Below, one piece after another: positions 7,208-14,764 of a stretch of DNA of 21,750 nucleotides. Source of the stretch: CAZYVA01 sp964650695 (GTDB lineage: Bacteria; Bacillota; Clostridia; Lachnospirales; Lachnospiraceae). The notes beneath the pieces are model-generated. The model had not been told where the DNA came from and ran no database searches. It saw nothing but the letters and a program-made list of their open reading frames with translations. The translations under genes and the position numbers were made by a program. The first letter of the stretch is position 1. Every line of letters starts with the position of its first letter. The stretch is from the NCBI GenBank assembly GCA_964650695.1, contig CAZYVA010000023.1, forward strand, positions 1 through 21,750. Direction: 5' to 3'.

Positions 7208-7236
7208 ATTATAGCACGAAAACACGGAACAGGTAA
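7208..7236 (-). promoter_or_regulatory. Promoter upstream of carD and the kinase
   Basis: A perfect TATAAT (7208-7213, minus strand) with a poor -35, TTACCT (7231-7236), at 17 bp. Predicted transcription starts near 7201, giving carD a leader of about 225 bases. Confidence 0.5.
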
Positions 7237-7302
7237 GGATTTTTTTTGATGAACCATTATGGCATGGGCGGGTATAAAATTGCGCGGCCCATCGGCCAAG
7301 CC

Positions 7303-8010
7303 TTACCGGATATAGCCTTCCTCATACGCTTTCCCTCTGTTATAAGCATAAAGCTCTGTCATGGTTGCCTGGTAATACGGCTGCACATAGAAAATCCCGG
7401 CCAGTCCGAAAGTCACGGCTGTCACAATATACCATCCGACAAAAGACAAGTCGAGGATAAACGCGTTCATCTTTTCCCCGTCCATCATCCGTTTGCTGAT
7501 GGCAAACACTGCCTTCCGGTCCATTCCAGGGTTTTCCGCCAGTATATAAGGGACCATCAGATATTCATAGGATTTCACAAGGCCTGGGATGACGAACAGG
7601 CAGGTCCACAGCATAATATAAAGATCCCTCAAAAAAATGGTCAACACAATATTCCCATAATGACCGCTTCGGAAAGCGCCGAATACACGCCCCAGCGTCG
7701 GCCGCTCCGCCCGGTTCGCGATAAAAAACTGGCTGCCCCCTACTTCAATGGCGCTTCCGACGAAAACGGACAACAGGAAGGCGAACACGAGCACAGCCGC
7801 AACAATACCCAGGAAAACCCAGTTTCCCGCCGATCCATCCGTAAATGTATCGGTCAGCCGGCCGCTGTCAACCGTGCTGGAGCTCCCGCCAGCCCCGCCT
7901 CCTGCGACGCCTCCCAAAAGCGTCATCAAAATACTGGCTCCTACGCAGGACCAATAATTTCTTTTAAAATTGATTTTTGCATTGTACTTCAATTCTGCCC
8001 GCGTCCACAT
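7303..8010 (-). CDS. DUF975 family membrane protein
   Basis: An integral membrane protein of unknown function; the family is common in Firmicutes. From the ATG at 8010 (AAGGAG 7 bases upstream) it is 235 residues. It opens with WTRAELKYNAKINFKRNYW, the typical family start. Hydrophobic segments follow at about 20-40, 70-95, 130-155 and 185-210. Between the first two lies a Gly/Ser-rich loop (GGVAGGGAGGSSS). FVIPGLVKSYEYLMVPYILAE is a recognisable family block, followed by AISKRMMDGEKMNAF. It starts 75 bases after ptsI with no convincing terminator between, so co-transcription is possible, although no functional link is evident. Confidence 0.85.
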   Translation of the reverse strand: MWTRAELKYNAKINFKRNYWSCVGASILMTLLGGVAGGGAGGSSSTVDSGRLTDTFTDGSAGNWVFLGIVAAVLVFAFLLSVFVGSAIEVGGSQFFIANRAERPTLGRVFGAFRSGHYGNIVLTIFLRDLYIMLWTCLFVIPGLVKSYEYLMVPYILAENPGMDRKAVFAISKRMMDGEKMNAFILDLSFVGWYIVTAVTFGLAGIFYVQPYYQATMTELYAYNRGKAYEEGYIR

Positions 8011-8085
8011 CTTTTTTCTCCTTATATCTATCATAGGTTTAAAAACGGTTTCCCCGGTCGGATGAGTGAACATCTGCCTGTTTTT

Positions 8086-9693
8086 TTACTGGATTTCCCG
8101 GATTTTCTTCCTGAGCCCAAGCACCTGCCCCGGCGCCACGCTCAGCGAGTCAATGCCGATCTGGATGAAAAACTCAGTCATAGTAAGGTCTGCTGCCAGG
8201 TCGCCGCAGATGCTGATATGCTTTTCCTCCAGATGGACATTGTTCGCCACGATACGGATCATCTTCAGCAGCGCCGGATGATGGGTATCGTAATGCTCCG
8301 ACAAGCCTGCATTGTTCCGGTCCATCCCAAGCGTAAACTGCGTCAGGTCGTTCGTCCCTATACTAAAGAAATCTACTTCCCTCGCCAACTCGCCGCTCAG
8401 CATGACGGCCGCTGGCGTCTCTATCATGACGCCAACATGGATATCCGGGTCATAAGGTATCTTTTCCGATTTTAATTCCTTCTTTGCCTCTTCTACCATA
8501 CGCTTCGCCTGGCGGACTTCCTCCAAAGAAGAAACCATCGGAAACATCACGGAAACATTCCCATAAGCGGAAGCTCTCAGGATCGCCCTGAGCTGCGATT
8601 TAAAGATCTCCGGGTTCTCTAAAGACACCCGGATCCCCCGCAGCCCCATTGCCGCATTCTTCTCCTCACCGATTTCTACGGATTTGGCCCGTTTATCGCC
8701 GCCCAGATCCGCGGTGCGGATGATGACGGGGTTCATGCCCATAGACTCCGCCGCGAGCTTGTAGGTCTGGAACTGCTGTTCTTCCATGGGAAGCTTCTCG
8801 CCATTTTCCATATAGAGGAATTCGCTCCGAAACAGCCCGATCCCCCCGGCGTCGCTGCGGATGACCTGTTCAATATCCTCACGGCTTGCGATATTCGCAT
8901 ATACGTCGATCCTCTGGCCGCTCTGGGTGATGTTTTCTTTCCCCTTCAGACGTTCCAGGTTTTTCGCGTAAACCTGGTTGGCATCCTGCCTTTTCTTCAT
9001 CTGCATCAGCAGGGAGTATTCCGGCTCAATATAAATCCTGCCCTCGTAGCCGTCAATAATGATCAGCTTCCCCTCGTATTCCCTTTTCAAAGCATCCCCG
9101 ATCCCAATGACCGAAGGAATGCCTTTCGTGCGGGCGATCACGGATGTATGCGAATTGATCGTCCCATACCGGGTCACAAACCCAAGGATCTTGGACTTGT
9201 CCAGTTGGACGACTTCGCTTGGGTACAATTCATCCGCAGCCAGCACAAACGGCTCGTCCATAAATAAAAAATCCCGCCAGCTTCTTGACAAGATCCGTAT
9301 CAGGCGGATGGATATATCCCGGATATCTGCCTCGTGCCCTTTATCTTCACCCGTCTTCAGGTAGTTCTCCGCCGCATGCCGGACCGCGTACTCAGCATTC
9401 ATCTTTTGCTCCACGATGATCTGGTTCATGGCGTCAAACAGTTCCGGGCGGTCCGCCAGCTCCTGCTGCATCTCAAAAATGGAAGCATTGGCCTCCCCGA
9501 TTTCCTTCGCTGAGATCTCATACAGCTCCTGCAGCTCGAAATGCATCCTTTCCCTGGCTTTTTGCAGGCGTGAAACCTCTTTTTCCACGTCCTTGACGAA
9601 AATTTGACGTTCTTCTTTGATTTCCCTTTTATAAAAAGACAGCTTGCCGATCGCGATCCCTTCCGATACTTTTTTCCCTGTTAAAGTAATCAT
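8086..9693 (-). CDS. ptsI: Phosphoenolpyruvate-protein phosphotransferase (PTS Enzyme I)
   Basis: Transfers phosphate from PEP to HPr, the first step of PTS sugar uptake. From the ATG at 9693 (GAAGGGAAAATCA before it; MITLTGKKVSEGIAIG is the family opening) it has 535 residues, slightly short of the usual 570. The N-terminal helical HPr-binding domain is present. The phospho-His domain carries INSHTSVIARTKGIPSVIG with His182. The PEP-binding TIM barrel shows GIGLFRSEFLYM, RTADLGGDKRAKS (usually RTLDIGGDK), MIETPAAV, SIGTNDLTQFTLGMDRNN and the catalytic Cys496 in SICGDLAAD. NSHT in place of the textbook TSHT is, as I recall, frequent in Lachnospiraceae. No HPr gene adjoins. It is transcribed divergently from csp. 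Confidence 0.95.
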   Translation of the reverse strand: MITLTGKKVSEGIAIGKLSFYKREIKEERQIFVKDVEKEVSRLQKARERMHFELQELYEISAKEIGEANASIFEMQQELADRPELFDAMNQIIVEQKMNAEYAVRHAAENYLKTGEDKGHEADIRDISIRLIRILSRSWRDFLFMDEPFVLAADELYPSEVVQLDKSKILGFVTRYGTINSHTSVIARTKGIPSVIGIGDALKREYEGKLIIIDGYEGRIYIEPEYSLLMQMKKRQDANQVYAKNLERLKGKENITQSGQRIDVYANIASREDIEQVIRSDAGGIGLFRSEFLYMENGEKLPMEEQQFQTYKLAAESMGMNPVIIRTADLGGDKRAKSVEIGEEKNAAMGLRGIRVSLENPEIFKSQLRAILRASAYGNVSVMFPMVSSLEEVRQAKRMVEEAKKELKSEKIPYDPDIHVGVMIETPAAVMLSGELAREVDFFSIGTNDLTQFTLGMDRNNAGLSEHYDTHHPALLKMIRIVANNVHLEEKHISICGDLAADLTMTEFFIQIGIDSLSVAPGQVLGLRKKIREIQ

Positions 9694-9824
9694 TGATTTT
9701 CCCTTCCGTAAACGATAATTTGCCCGCCCGCTCCGCAAACGGCTGTCCGCGTAACATCCGCAGGCGCATTCCAGGAACCTGCCCCGCAAATTTGGGACCC
9801 GCCCACTCCTGGACCAGCATGGAT

Positions 9825-9853
9825 CTTCGGGAAACAGGAAAGATTCCCCGAAG
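9825..9853 (-). promoter_or_regulatory. Stem-loop near the start of the ptsI leader
   Basis: CTTCGGG (9825-9831) pairs with CCCGAAG (9847-9853), and inner AA/TT can extend the stem. A second inverted pair, CCAGGA (9771-9776) with TCCTGG (9807-9812), lies further down the leader. There is no U-tract. The leader is about 170 bases long and GC-rich. No known riboswitch was recognised. Confidence 0.4.
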
Positions 9854-9872
9854 CGTGAAAGATCGTACTTAT

Positions 9873-9901
9873 ACGTTACACTCTCATAAATTTTTTGTCA
9901 A
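9873..9901 (-). promoter_or_regulatory. ptsI promoter
   Basis: A perfect TTGACA (9896-9901, minus strand), 17 bp, then TAACGT (9873-9878). The -35 occupies the same bases as the -35 of the divergent csp promoter. Confidence 0.5.
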
Positions 9902-9923
9902 GTTATTGACTTTTAATTATTCT
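9895..9923 (+). promoter_or_regulatory. csp promoter
   Basis: TTGTCA (9895-9900), 17 bp, TATTCT (9918-9923). An alternative is TTGACT (9906-9911) with TAACTT at 17 bp. The AT-rich tract at 9890-9950 fits a promoter. Either choice leaves a 5' leader of roughly 50-60 bases. Confidence 0.45.
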
Positions 9924-9989
9924 TATGATAACTTAATAAACGTTGTTTGAGCATCTCAGACAGACAAAAATTTTATGGAGGGTATCGCA

Positions 9990-10187
9990 ATGAAAGGAAA
10001 AGTAAAGTGGTTTAACAACCAAAAAGGGTATGGTTTCATCTCCGATGAGTCCGGCAACGATGTGTTTGTACACTACACTGGGCTGAACATGGATGGGTTT
10101 AAGACATTGGAGGAGGGCCAGGAAGTCGAGTACGATGTGACGGAAGGCGCCAAAGGCCCCCAGGCTGTGAACGTAACCAAATTATAA
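9990..10187 (+). CDS. Cold-shock protein (CspA family)
   Basis: A small single-stranded nucleic acid-binding protein thought to melt RNA structure. At 65 residues it is the standard length. The cold-shock domain is complete: KGKVKWFNNQKGYGFIS holds RNP1 (KGYGFIS) and DVFVHYTGL holds RNP2 (VFVHY). The start at 9990 follows GGAGGG by 7 bases; the in-frame ATG at 9975 overlaps that site. Family members normally have Ser/Phe around VHFSAI, so HYTGLNMDGFKTL is a mild variant. It is the only plus-strand gene in the window, divergent from ptsI and convergent with the ACT gene, and monocistronic between a promoter and a strong terminator. Confidence 0.95.
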   Translation: MKGKVKWFNNQKGYGFISDESGNDVFVHYTGLNMDGFKTLEEGQEVEYDVTEGAKGPQAVNVTKL

Positions 10188-10372
10188 GTGAAAATGTTTT
10201 CCTAAAATCGGATTGTCACTTCAAATTAAAAGATACCTTTTATATATAAACAGGCCAGACTGCAAGTATAGTTTCTTGATAAAAAAGTTTAAGATCCACA
10301 GTATTGACAACAGATTTAGATATTTAAGATCTTTTGACATGATGAGGCGGCACAACACAAAAGAAAACAGAG
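10188..10372. other. AT-rich tail after csp, no gene seen
   Basis: About 185 AT-rich bases separate csp from the shared terminator. Small frames on both strands cross the terminator stem and have no recognisable content. TTGACA-like strings occur but lack matching -10 boxes. Confidence 0.6.
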
Positions 10373-10428
10373 AAAAGCCCCGCAGGAATCGATGTTTTGA
10401 CAACGATCGCCCCTGCGGGGCTTTTTTT
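10373..10428. terminator. Strong bidirectional terminator between csp and the ACT gene
   Basis: GCCCCGCAGG (10377-10386) pairs perfectly with CCTGCGGGGC (10412-10421), extended by A4/T4. Seven T follow on the plus strand. On the minus strand the stem is followed by TTTTCTCTG. It serves the two convergent genes. Confidence 0.92.
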
Positions 10429-10464
10429 GTCCACAGCCTCAAAGATGTGGCAAAGGCCGCCTGT

Positions 10465-10902
10465 CTATTGAGCCGTCAGGTACGCCTCGTCAACGCCATA
10501 TACGTCAAATCCTGTCGCTTTTAGGATGGTAACCGCTTTCTCCGGGTCATCGCTTTTTAAGACCGCAGCCGCATCATGCCCATTCGCAAAAGCATACATG
10601 TACTCGATATTGATGCTTCCTGCTACCAACCCATGCAGCGCCTTGCTCAGCGACCCCGGCGCATGCGGGACCCGCAAGGCCACCACGTCTGTCAGCATAG
10701 CCGTGAACCCCGCTGTTTTCAAAGCTGCTTTTCCCTTTTCCGGGTCTGAGACAACCATGCGCAGCATCCCATAGTCGGTATTGTCCGCGAGGGAAAGTGC
10801 AACGATATTTACTTTTTCGTCCGCCAGCACCCTCAGCACATCGTCCATCTGTCCTTCTTTATTTTCCACAAATACGGATAACTGTTGAATCATGTTTTCC
10901 AT
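10465..10902 (-). CDS. Tandem ACT-domain protein linked to phenylacetate-CoA ligase
   Basis: 145 residues forming two ACT domains (about 5-70 and 75-140), small ligand-binding modules usually tied to amino acid sensing. The first reads QLSVFVENKEGQMDDVLRVL and then VNIVALSLADNTDYGMLRMV. The second begins VPHAPGSLSKALHGL, with INIEYMYAF after it. There is no catalytic or DNA-binding domain. The start at 10902 uses a Shine-Dalgarno overlapping the paaK stop (TAGGAGGAG), an 11-base gap that implies co-transcription and probably coupled translation. Position after iorA-iorB-paaK suggests it senses an aromatic amino acid or a product and modulates this pathway; that is inference. Such proteins often accompany PaaK in anaerobes. 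Confidence 0.88.
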   Translation of the reverse strand: MENMIQQLSVFVENKEGQMDDVLRVLADEKVNIVALSLADNTDYGMLRMVVSDPEKGKAALKTAGFTAMLTDVVALRVPHAPGSLSKALHGLVAGSINIEYMYAFANGHDAAAVLKSDDPEKAVTILKATGFDVYGVDEAYLTAQ

Positions 10903-10913
10903 GTCCGCTCCTC

Positions 10914-12245
10914 CTACAGATTTCTGTTGTCAATGACACGTTTTGCTTTTCCTTCGCTTCGCGCGATGGTTTTCGGCTCCACCAACTGTACTTTCACGGA
11001 AATCCCCAGCGCCTGCTTAAGGACAGCGCCCACCTGGCTGCGCAGAGCCTCCAGCTTCCGGATTTCATCCGAGAAATACTTCTCATCCACTTCCACCTGC
11101 ACCGTGAGGACATCCATATTGTTCTCGCGGTCTACGATCAGCAGATAATTCGGCGTGACCTCTGCCCCAATGGAAAGAAGCGCCGTCTCCACCTGTGTCG
11201 GGAATACGTTGACGCCGCGGATGACCTTCATATCATCCACACGTCCGACAAATTTGCTGATCCTCGGCAGTGTCCGCCCGCATTTACACTTCTCGTAGCG
11301 GATGCTGGTCAGATCTTTCGTCTGGTAACGGATGAGCGGCATTCCCTCCTTTGTAAGGGTTGTAAAGACCAGCTCGCCGACCTCGCCCGGCGCCACCGGC
11401 TCATGGGTCCGCGGATCCAGGATTTCCGGGTAGAAAAAGTCTTCGTATACGTGAAGCCCTTCATGGTGGATACAGTCCACCGCTACGCCCGGGCCGGTAA
11501 TCTCACAAAGCCCGTATATGTCAAAGGTATTGATATTCAAGGTGTCCTCGATCTTGTGGCGCATTTCCTCTGTCCATGGCTCCGCGCCATTGATGCTGGC
11601 CTTTAGCTTCAGGCGTTCCACAATCCCGGCTTCCGCCGCCGCTTCCGCCAGATACATCGCGTAAGACGGCGTGCAGCCAAACGCCGTCGCGCCGAAATCC
11701 TCCATGCACATCAATTGCCGCTTTGTATTCCCGGCCGACATCGGGATCGCCATCGCGCCCAGCGCCTGTGCGCCAAAATCAAGGCCAAGCCCTCCGGTAA
11801 ATAAGCCGTAGCCGTAACAGACATGGATCCGGTCTGCGGAAGTCAGGCCCGCCATGACAAGCCCTCTTGCTACGCATTCGCCCCAGGTTTTGACGTCATT
11901 TTCCGTATAGGAGACGAGCGTCAGCTTCCCGGTCGTCCCAGACGTCCCCTGCACACGGGAAATCTGCTCCGGTGGAACCGCCAGCATCCCGAACGGGTAA
12001 TGGTCCCTCAGGTCCTCCTTCGTCGTAAACGGAAGCTTCCCGATATCGTCAATGCTTTTGATATCCTCCGGCTTCAATCCCATCTCATCAAATTTTTCCC
12101 GGTAAAAGGGGGAATGCTCATATACATTCCTGACCTGTTTTACCAGACGCTCGCTCTGGAGTGCGTGCATCTCGTCCCGGCCCATGCACTCGATCCGCTC
12201 ATCTCTGTACTTCTCCTTCCAGTCTGCTAATTTCACTTTCGCCAT
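10914..12245 (-). CDS. paaK: Phenylacetate-CoA ligase family (aryl-acetate-CoA ligase)
   Basis: AMP-forming acyl-CoA ligase: aryl-acetate + ATP + CoA to aryl-acetyl-CoA + AMP + PPi. At 443 residues it is the usual PaaK length. Visible motifs: the nucleotide-binding loop GTSGTTGK (100-107), YGLCEITGPG (244-253), RYQTKDLT (307-314), CKCGRTLPRI (320-329) and the hinge region GRVDDMKVIRGVNVFP (334-349). The C-terminal lid ends with a lysine-containing GKAKRVIDNR. The ATG at 12245 lies 24 bases after iorB and has AGGAGAAGAG upstream. Next to an indolepyruvate oxidoreductase, the substrates are likely indoleacetate, phenylacetate or hydroxyphenylacetate, in either direction. The exact specificity cannot be read here. 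Confidence 0.93.
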   Translation of the reverse strand: MAKVKLADWKEKYRDERIECMGRDEMHALQSERLVKQVRNVYEHSPFYREKFDEMGLKPEDIKSIDDIGKLPFTTKEDLRDHYPFGMLAVPPEQISRVQGTSGTTGKLTLVSYTENDVKTWGECVARGLVMAGLTSADRIHVCYGYGLFTGGLGLDFGAQALGAMAIPMSAGNTKRQLMCMEDFGATAFGCTPSYAMYLAEAAAEAGIVERLKLKASINGAEPWTEEMRHKIEDTLNINTFDIYGLCEITGPGVAVDCIHHEGLHVYEDFFYPEILDPRTHEPVAPGEVGELVFTTLTKEGMPLIRYQTKDLTSIRYEKCKCGRTLPRISKFVGRVDDMKVIRGVNVFPTQVETALLSIGAEVTPNYLLIVDRENNMDVLTVQVEVDEKYFSDEIRKLEALRSQVGAVLKQALGISVKVQLVEPKTIARSEGKAKRVIDNRNL

Positions 12246-12269
12246 TACTCTTCTCCTATCCTTTTTGCT

Positions 12270-12848
12270 TTACGATGATACCAGGGCATATCCGACCTCA
12301 AACGCCTGTTTGTTGATCTGCGTCGTCTTTGCCGGCACGGTCTTTTCGATCACCTCATGCCACTGCTCCTTTGAAAAATCCATATGCTGCGCTGCGATCC
12401 CCAGGACGATCAGGTTGAACACTTTCGGATTCCCCAGTTTTTTCGCCTCCTCTGTTGCATTGACCGTATAAACTTTATGGCTCTTTGCCAGGGTTTCGAC
12501 GATGTTTTCCGGATAGCTGGCCGCCCCGATCACAACCGGCATCGGGTCGATCCGCCAGTCATTGATGACCAGTGCGCCGTCCTTTTTCAAAAAATGCGCG
12601 TACCGCAGCGCTTCCAGGCGTTCAAACGCGATAAGGACGTCCGTCTGCCCTTCCTCGGCGATCGGCTCAGCAACTTTCTGCCCATAACGCACGAAAGTCA
12701 CCACGCTCCCGCCCCGCTGCGCCATGCCATGCACTTCGGAAACCTTCACATCGTACCCCCCAAGGATCGCAAGGTTCCCCAGGATCCTGCTTGTAAGGAG
12801 CGTCCCTTGCCCGCCGACCCCGACGATCATAATGCTTCTGGTATCCAT
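12270..12848 (-). CDS. iorB: Indolepyruvate ferredoxin oxidoreductase, beta subunit
   Basis: The gamma-domain type subunit of the 2-oxoacid:ferredoxin oxidoreductase superfamily, partner of IorA. At 192 residues it matches the family. It opens with SIMIVGVGGQGTLLTSRIL, the conserved glycine-rich GVGGQG motif thought to help bind CoA, and continues with SEVHGMAQRGGSV, also a family hallmark. Its ATG shares one base with the iorA stop (TAATG), and GGAGG lies about 11 bases upstream within iorA, a sign of translational coupling and 1:1 production. It precedes paaK by 24 bases. Confidence 0.95.
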   Translation of the reverse strand: MDTRSIMIVGVGGQGTLLTSRILGNLAILGGYDVKVSEVHGMAQRGGSVVTFVRYGQKVAEPIAEEGQTDVLIAFERLEALRYAHFLKKDGALVINDWRIDPMPVVIGAASYPENIVETLAKSHKVYTVNATEEAKKLGNPKVFNLIVLGIAAQHMDFSKEQWHEVIEKTVPAKTTQINKQAFEVGYALVSS

Positions 12849-14602
12849 TATCCTTCAACCTCCTTTCCTTTCTCGATCGCACCGAACTTGCAAAGGCTCC
12901 CGCAAAGGCCGCAGCCCGTACACATCGTATCGTCAATGTGTACCGTCCCGTCCGCCTGCTTTGTCATCGCAGGGCATCCGGGTTTTAAGCACATGCCGCA
13001 CTTTTTACATTGATCCGGACGCACCATGAACAAAGGCTTCTTCGCCTTGCTCAAAAGCACGCAGGGCGTCTTGGTGATAATGACAGATACCTCGTCCTTT
13101 TCCGATTCCTCCCGGATGGCCTGCTCTAAAAGCTTTAAGTCAAACGCATTGACCTCCACAACATTTTTCACGCCCATCGCCTGGCAGAGCGCCCGAAGGT
13201 CAATGGCATAAGCCGGGTCGCCCTGCAGGGTTTTCCCGGTCGCCGCGTGATCCTGATGGCCCGTCATGCCCGTCGTCGAGTTGTCCAGGATCAAAACGGT
13301 GCCAGACGCATGGTTGTAGACCATATTCATCAAAGAATTGACCCCGGTATGTAAAAACGTGGAATCCCCGATGCAGGCCACCCAATTTTTAATGTATGCC
13401 TTGCCTTTCGCCTTTTCCATCCCGTGGAGCGTGGAGATGCTGGAACCCATGCACATACAGGTGTCTACCACCGAAAGCGGCGGGACCGCCCCAAGCGTAT
13501 AGCATCCGATATCCCCCGCCACATGCATGCCCATCTTTTTTAAAACATAATATACACTCCTGTGCGGACAGCCCGGACAGAGGATGGGCGGCCGTCCCGG
13601 CGCCTGCGCCGGCACGGGAAGCTCCAGCCTTTCCCCTCCGATGGCTTCCCGCAGCATATTGGCGCTGTACTCTCCCTGTACCGTCAGGATGTCCTTCCCG
13701 GCTGCCTGGATCCCCCACGACTTCACCTGCTCCTCGATCACGGGGTCGAGTTCCTCCACGATATAAAGCCTTTCGACCTTCGCCGCAAACGCCTCGATCA
13801 GCTTCCTTGGGAGAGGGTTTACCATCCCCAGCTTCAGGATGGAAGCCTGCGGCAGCGCCTCCTTGACATACTGGTAGGGGATCCCGCTTGTGATCACGCC
13901 GATCCGGGTATCATTCATCTCTACGCGGTTCAGTGAAAGCGTGTTTGCCGCCTCGGCAAGCTCCAGGTTCCTTTTTTCAATCTCGACATGCCTGCATTTC
14001 GCGTTCCCCGGCATCAGGACGTTTTTACGGATATCCTTGACATACGCCTTATCCGGGACTTCCACCCGTCCGTCCAGCTCTACCAGCCCCTGGGAATGCG
14101 CCAGCCTCGTCGTCGTCCGGTAAACAACCGGGCGGTCAAACTGCTCGCTGAGCGCAAACGCTTCCTTGATATAGTCTTTCGCCTCCGCGCTGTCGGACGG
14201 CTCGATCACCGGGAGCTTAGCGGCCCTCGCAACCATGCGGGTATCCTGCTCGTTCTGGGAGCTGTAAAGCCCCGGATCATCCGCGACCACGATCACCAGG
14301 CCGCCGCCCACCCCCATGTAGGAAACCGAGTAGGCCGGATCCGCGGCCACATTGAAGCCCACATGCTTCATGCACGCCATCGCCCTCGCCCCGGCGAGGG
14401 AAGCGCCTACCGCAACCTCCGTCGCCACTTTTTCATTCGGGGACCACTCACAGTATAAATCCTTTCTATATTGAACCAGATATTCGCTGATTTCCGTGCT
14501 GGGCGTGCCGGGGTACGCCGCCGACACCTTGACGCCCGCCTCATATGCGCCTCTGGCAATGGCTTCATTGCCAAGCATCATCACTCGTTTTGATTCTCCC
14601 AT
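12848..14602 (-). CDS. iorA: Indolepyruvate ferredoxin oxidoreductase, alpha subunit
   Basis: A thiamine-diphosphate enzyme: aryl pyruvate + CoA + oxidised ferredoxin to aryl-acetyl-CoA + CO2 + reduced ferredoxin. From the ATG at 14602 it has 584 residues, the family size. AAYPGTPSTEISE (28-40) opens the pyrimidine-binding domain. GDSTFLHTGVNSLMNMVYN (412-430) is the ThDP/Mg site, followed by DNSTTGMTGHQDH. Two C-terminal [4Fe-4S] motifs have Cys532/535/538/543 and Cys561/564/567/571. I chose 14602 over the in-frame ATG at 14629 because MGESKRVMMLGNEAIARG aligns better with family starts and AAGGATGG precedes it. It leads a four-gene operon for aromatic amino acid fermentation. Confidence 0.96.
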   Translation of the reverse strand: MGESKRVMMLGNEAIARGAYEAGVKVSAAYPGTPSTEISEYLVQYRKDLYCEWSPNEKVATEVAVGASLAGARAMACMKHVGFNVAADPAYSVSYMGVGGGLVIVVADDPGLYSSQNEQDTRMVARAAKLPVIEPSDSAEAKDYIKEAFALSEQFDRPVVYRTTTRLAHSQGLVELDGRVEVPDKAYVKDIRKNVLMPGNAKCRHVEIEKRNLELAEAANTLSLNRVEMNDTRIGVITSGIPYQYVKEALPQASILKLGMVNPLPRKLIEAFAAKVERLYIVEELDPVIEEQVKSWGIQAAGKDILTVQGEYSANMLREAIGGERLELPVPAQAPGRPPILCPGCPHRSVYYVLKKMGMHVAGDIGCYTLGAVPPLSVVDTCMCMGSSISTLHGMEKAKGKAYIKNWVACIGDSTFLHTGVNSLMNMVYNHASGTVLILDNSTTGMTGHQDHAATGKTLQGDPAYAIDLRALCQAMGVKNVVEVNAFDLKLLEQAIREESEKDEVSVIITKTPCVLLSKAKKPLFMVRPDQCKKCGMCLKPGCPAMTKQADGTVHIDDTMCTGCGLCGSLCKFGAIEKGKEVEG

Positions 14603-14693
14603 CTGTACGATCCATCCTTTCGCAGCCATGCGGCTTGATTGTGTAACCTGCCGAAGTAAACGCCCAAAAAGCTTTTGACCCCGGTATTTTTCT

Positions 14694-14702
14694 AGTATAC
14701 CA
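14694..14702 (-). promoter_or_regulatory. Extended -10 promoter of the ior operon
   Basis: Minus-strand TGGTATACT: a TGn extension plus TATACT. The -35 is weak (TTTCAA at 17 bp). Transcription would start near 14687, leaving about 85 leader bases. No T-box or other riboswitch was recognised in that leader. Confidence 0.55.
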
Positions 14703-14764
14703 TAGGAATCCGTCCATTGAAAGCATTATTGGGAAACAACTACGCCGGGGGACGCCCCGCGCCG

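Larger units (their letters stand above)
6977..7302 (-). other. 326-base carD leader with a short, doubtful ORF
   Basis: The gap between the DUF975 stop and carD. It contains a good -10 (7208-7213) and a 59-codon frame (7015-7194). A partial stem-loop lies inside that frame (GGCTG with CAGCC, extended by ACGC with GCGT). Nothing else was recognised. Confidence 0.55.

Noticed and set aside
7246..8475. 409-codon plus-strand open frame
   Set aside because: It crosses two minus-strand genes (DUF975 and ptsI) and their gap; composition is His/Pro/Arg-rich as expected of a shadow, with no recognisable domain.
10213..10524. Open frames on both strands between csp and the ACT gene
   Set aside because: Both run through the strong terminator stem and have no recognisable content.
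14603..14690. T-box or other amino-acid leader before iorA
   Set aside because: The leader is only about 85 bases and lacks the T-box core sequence and a terminator stem.
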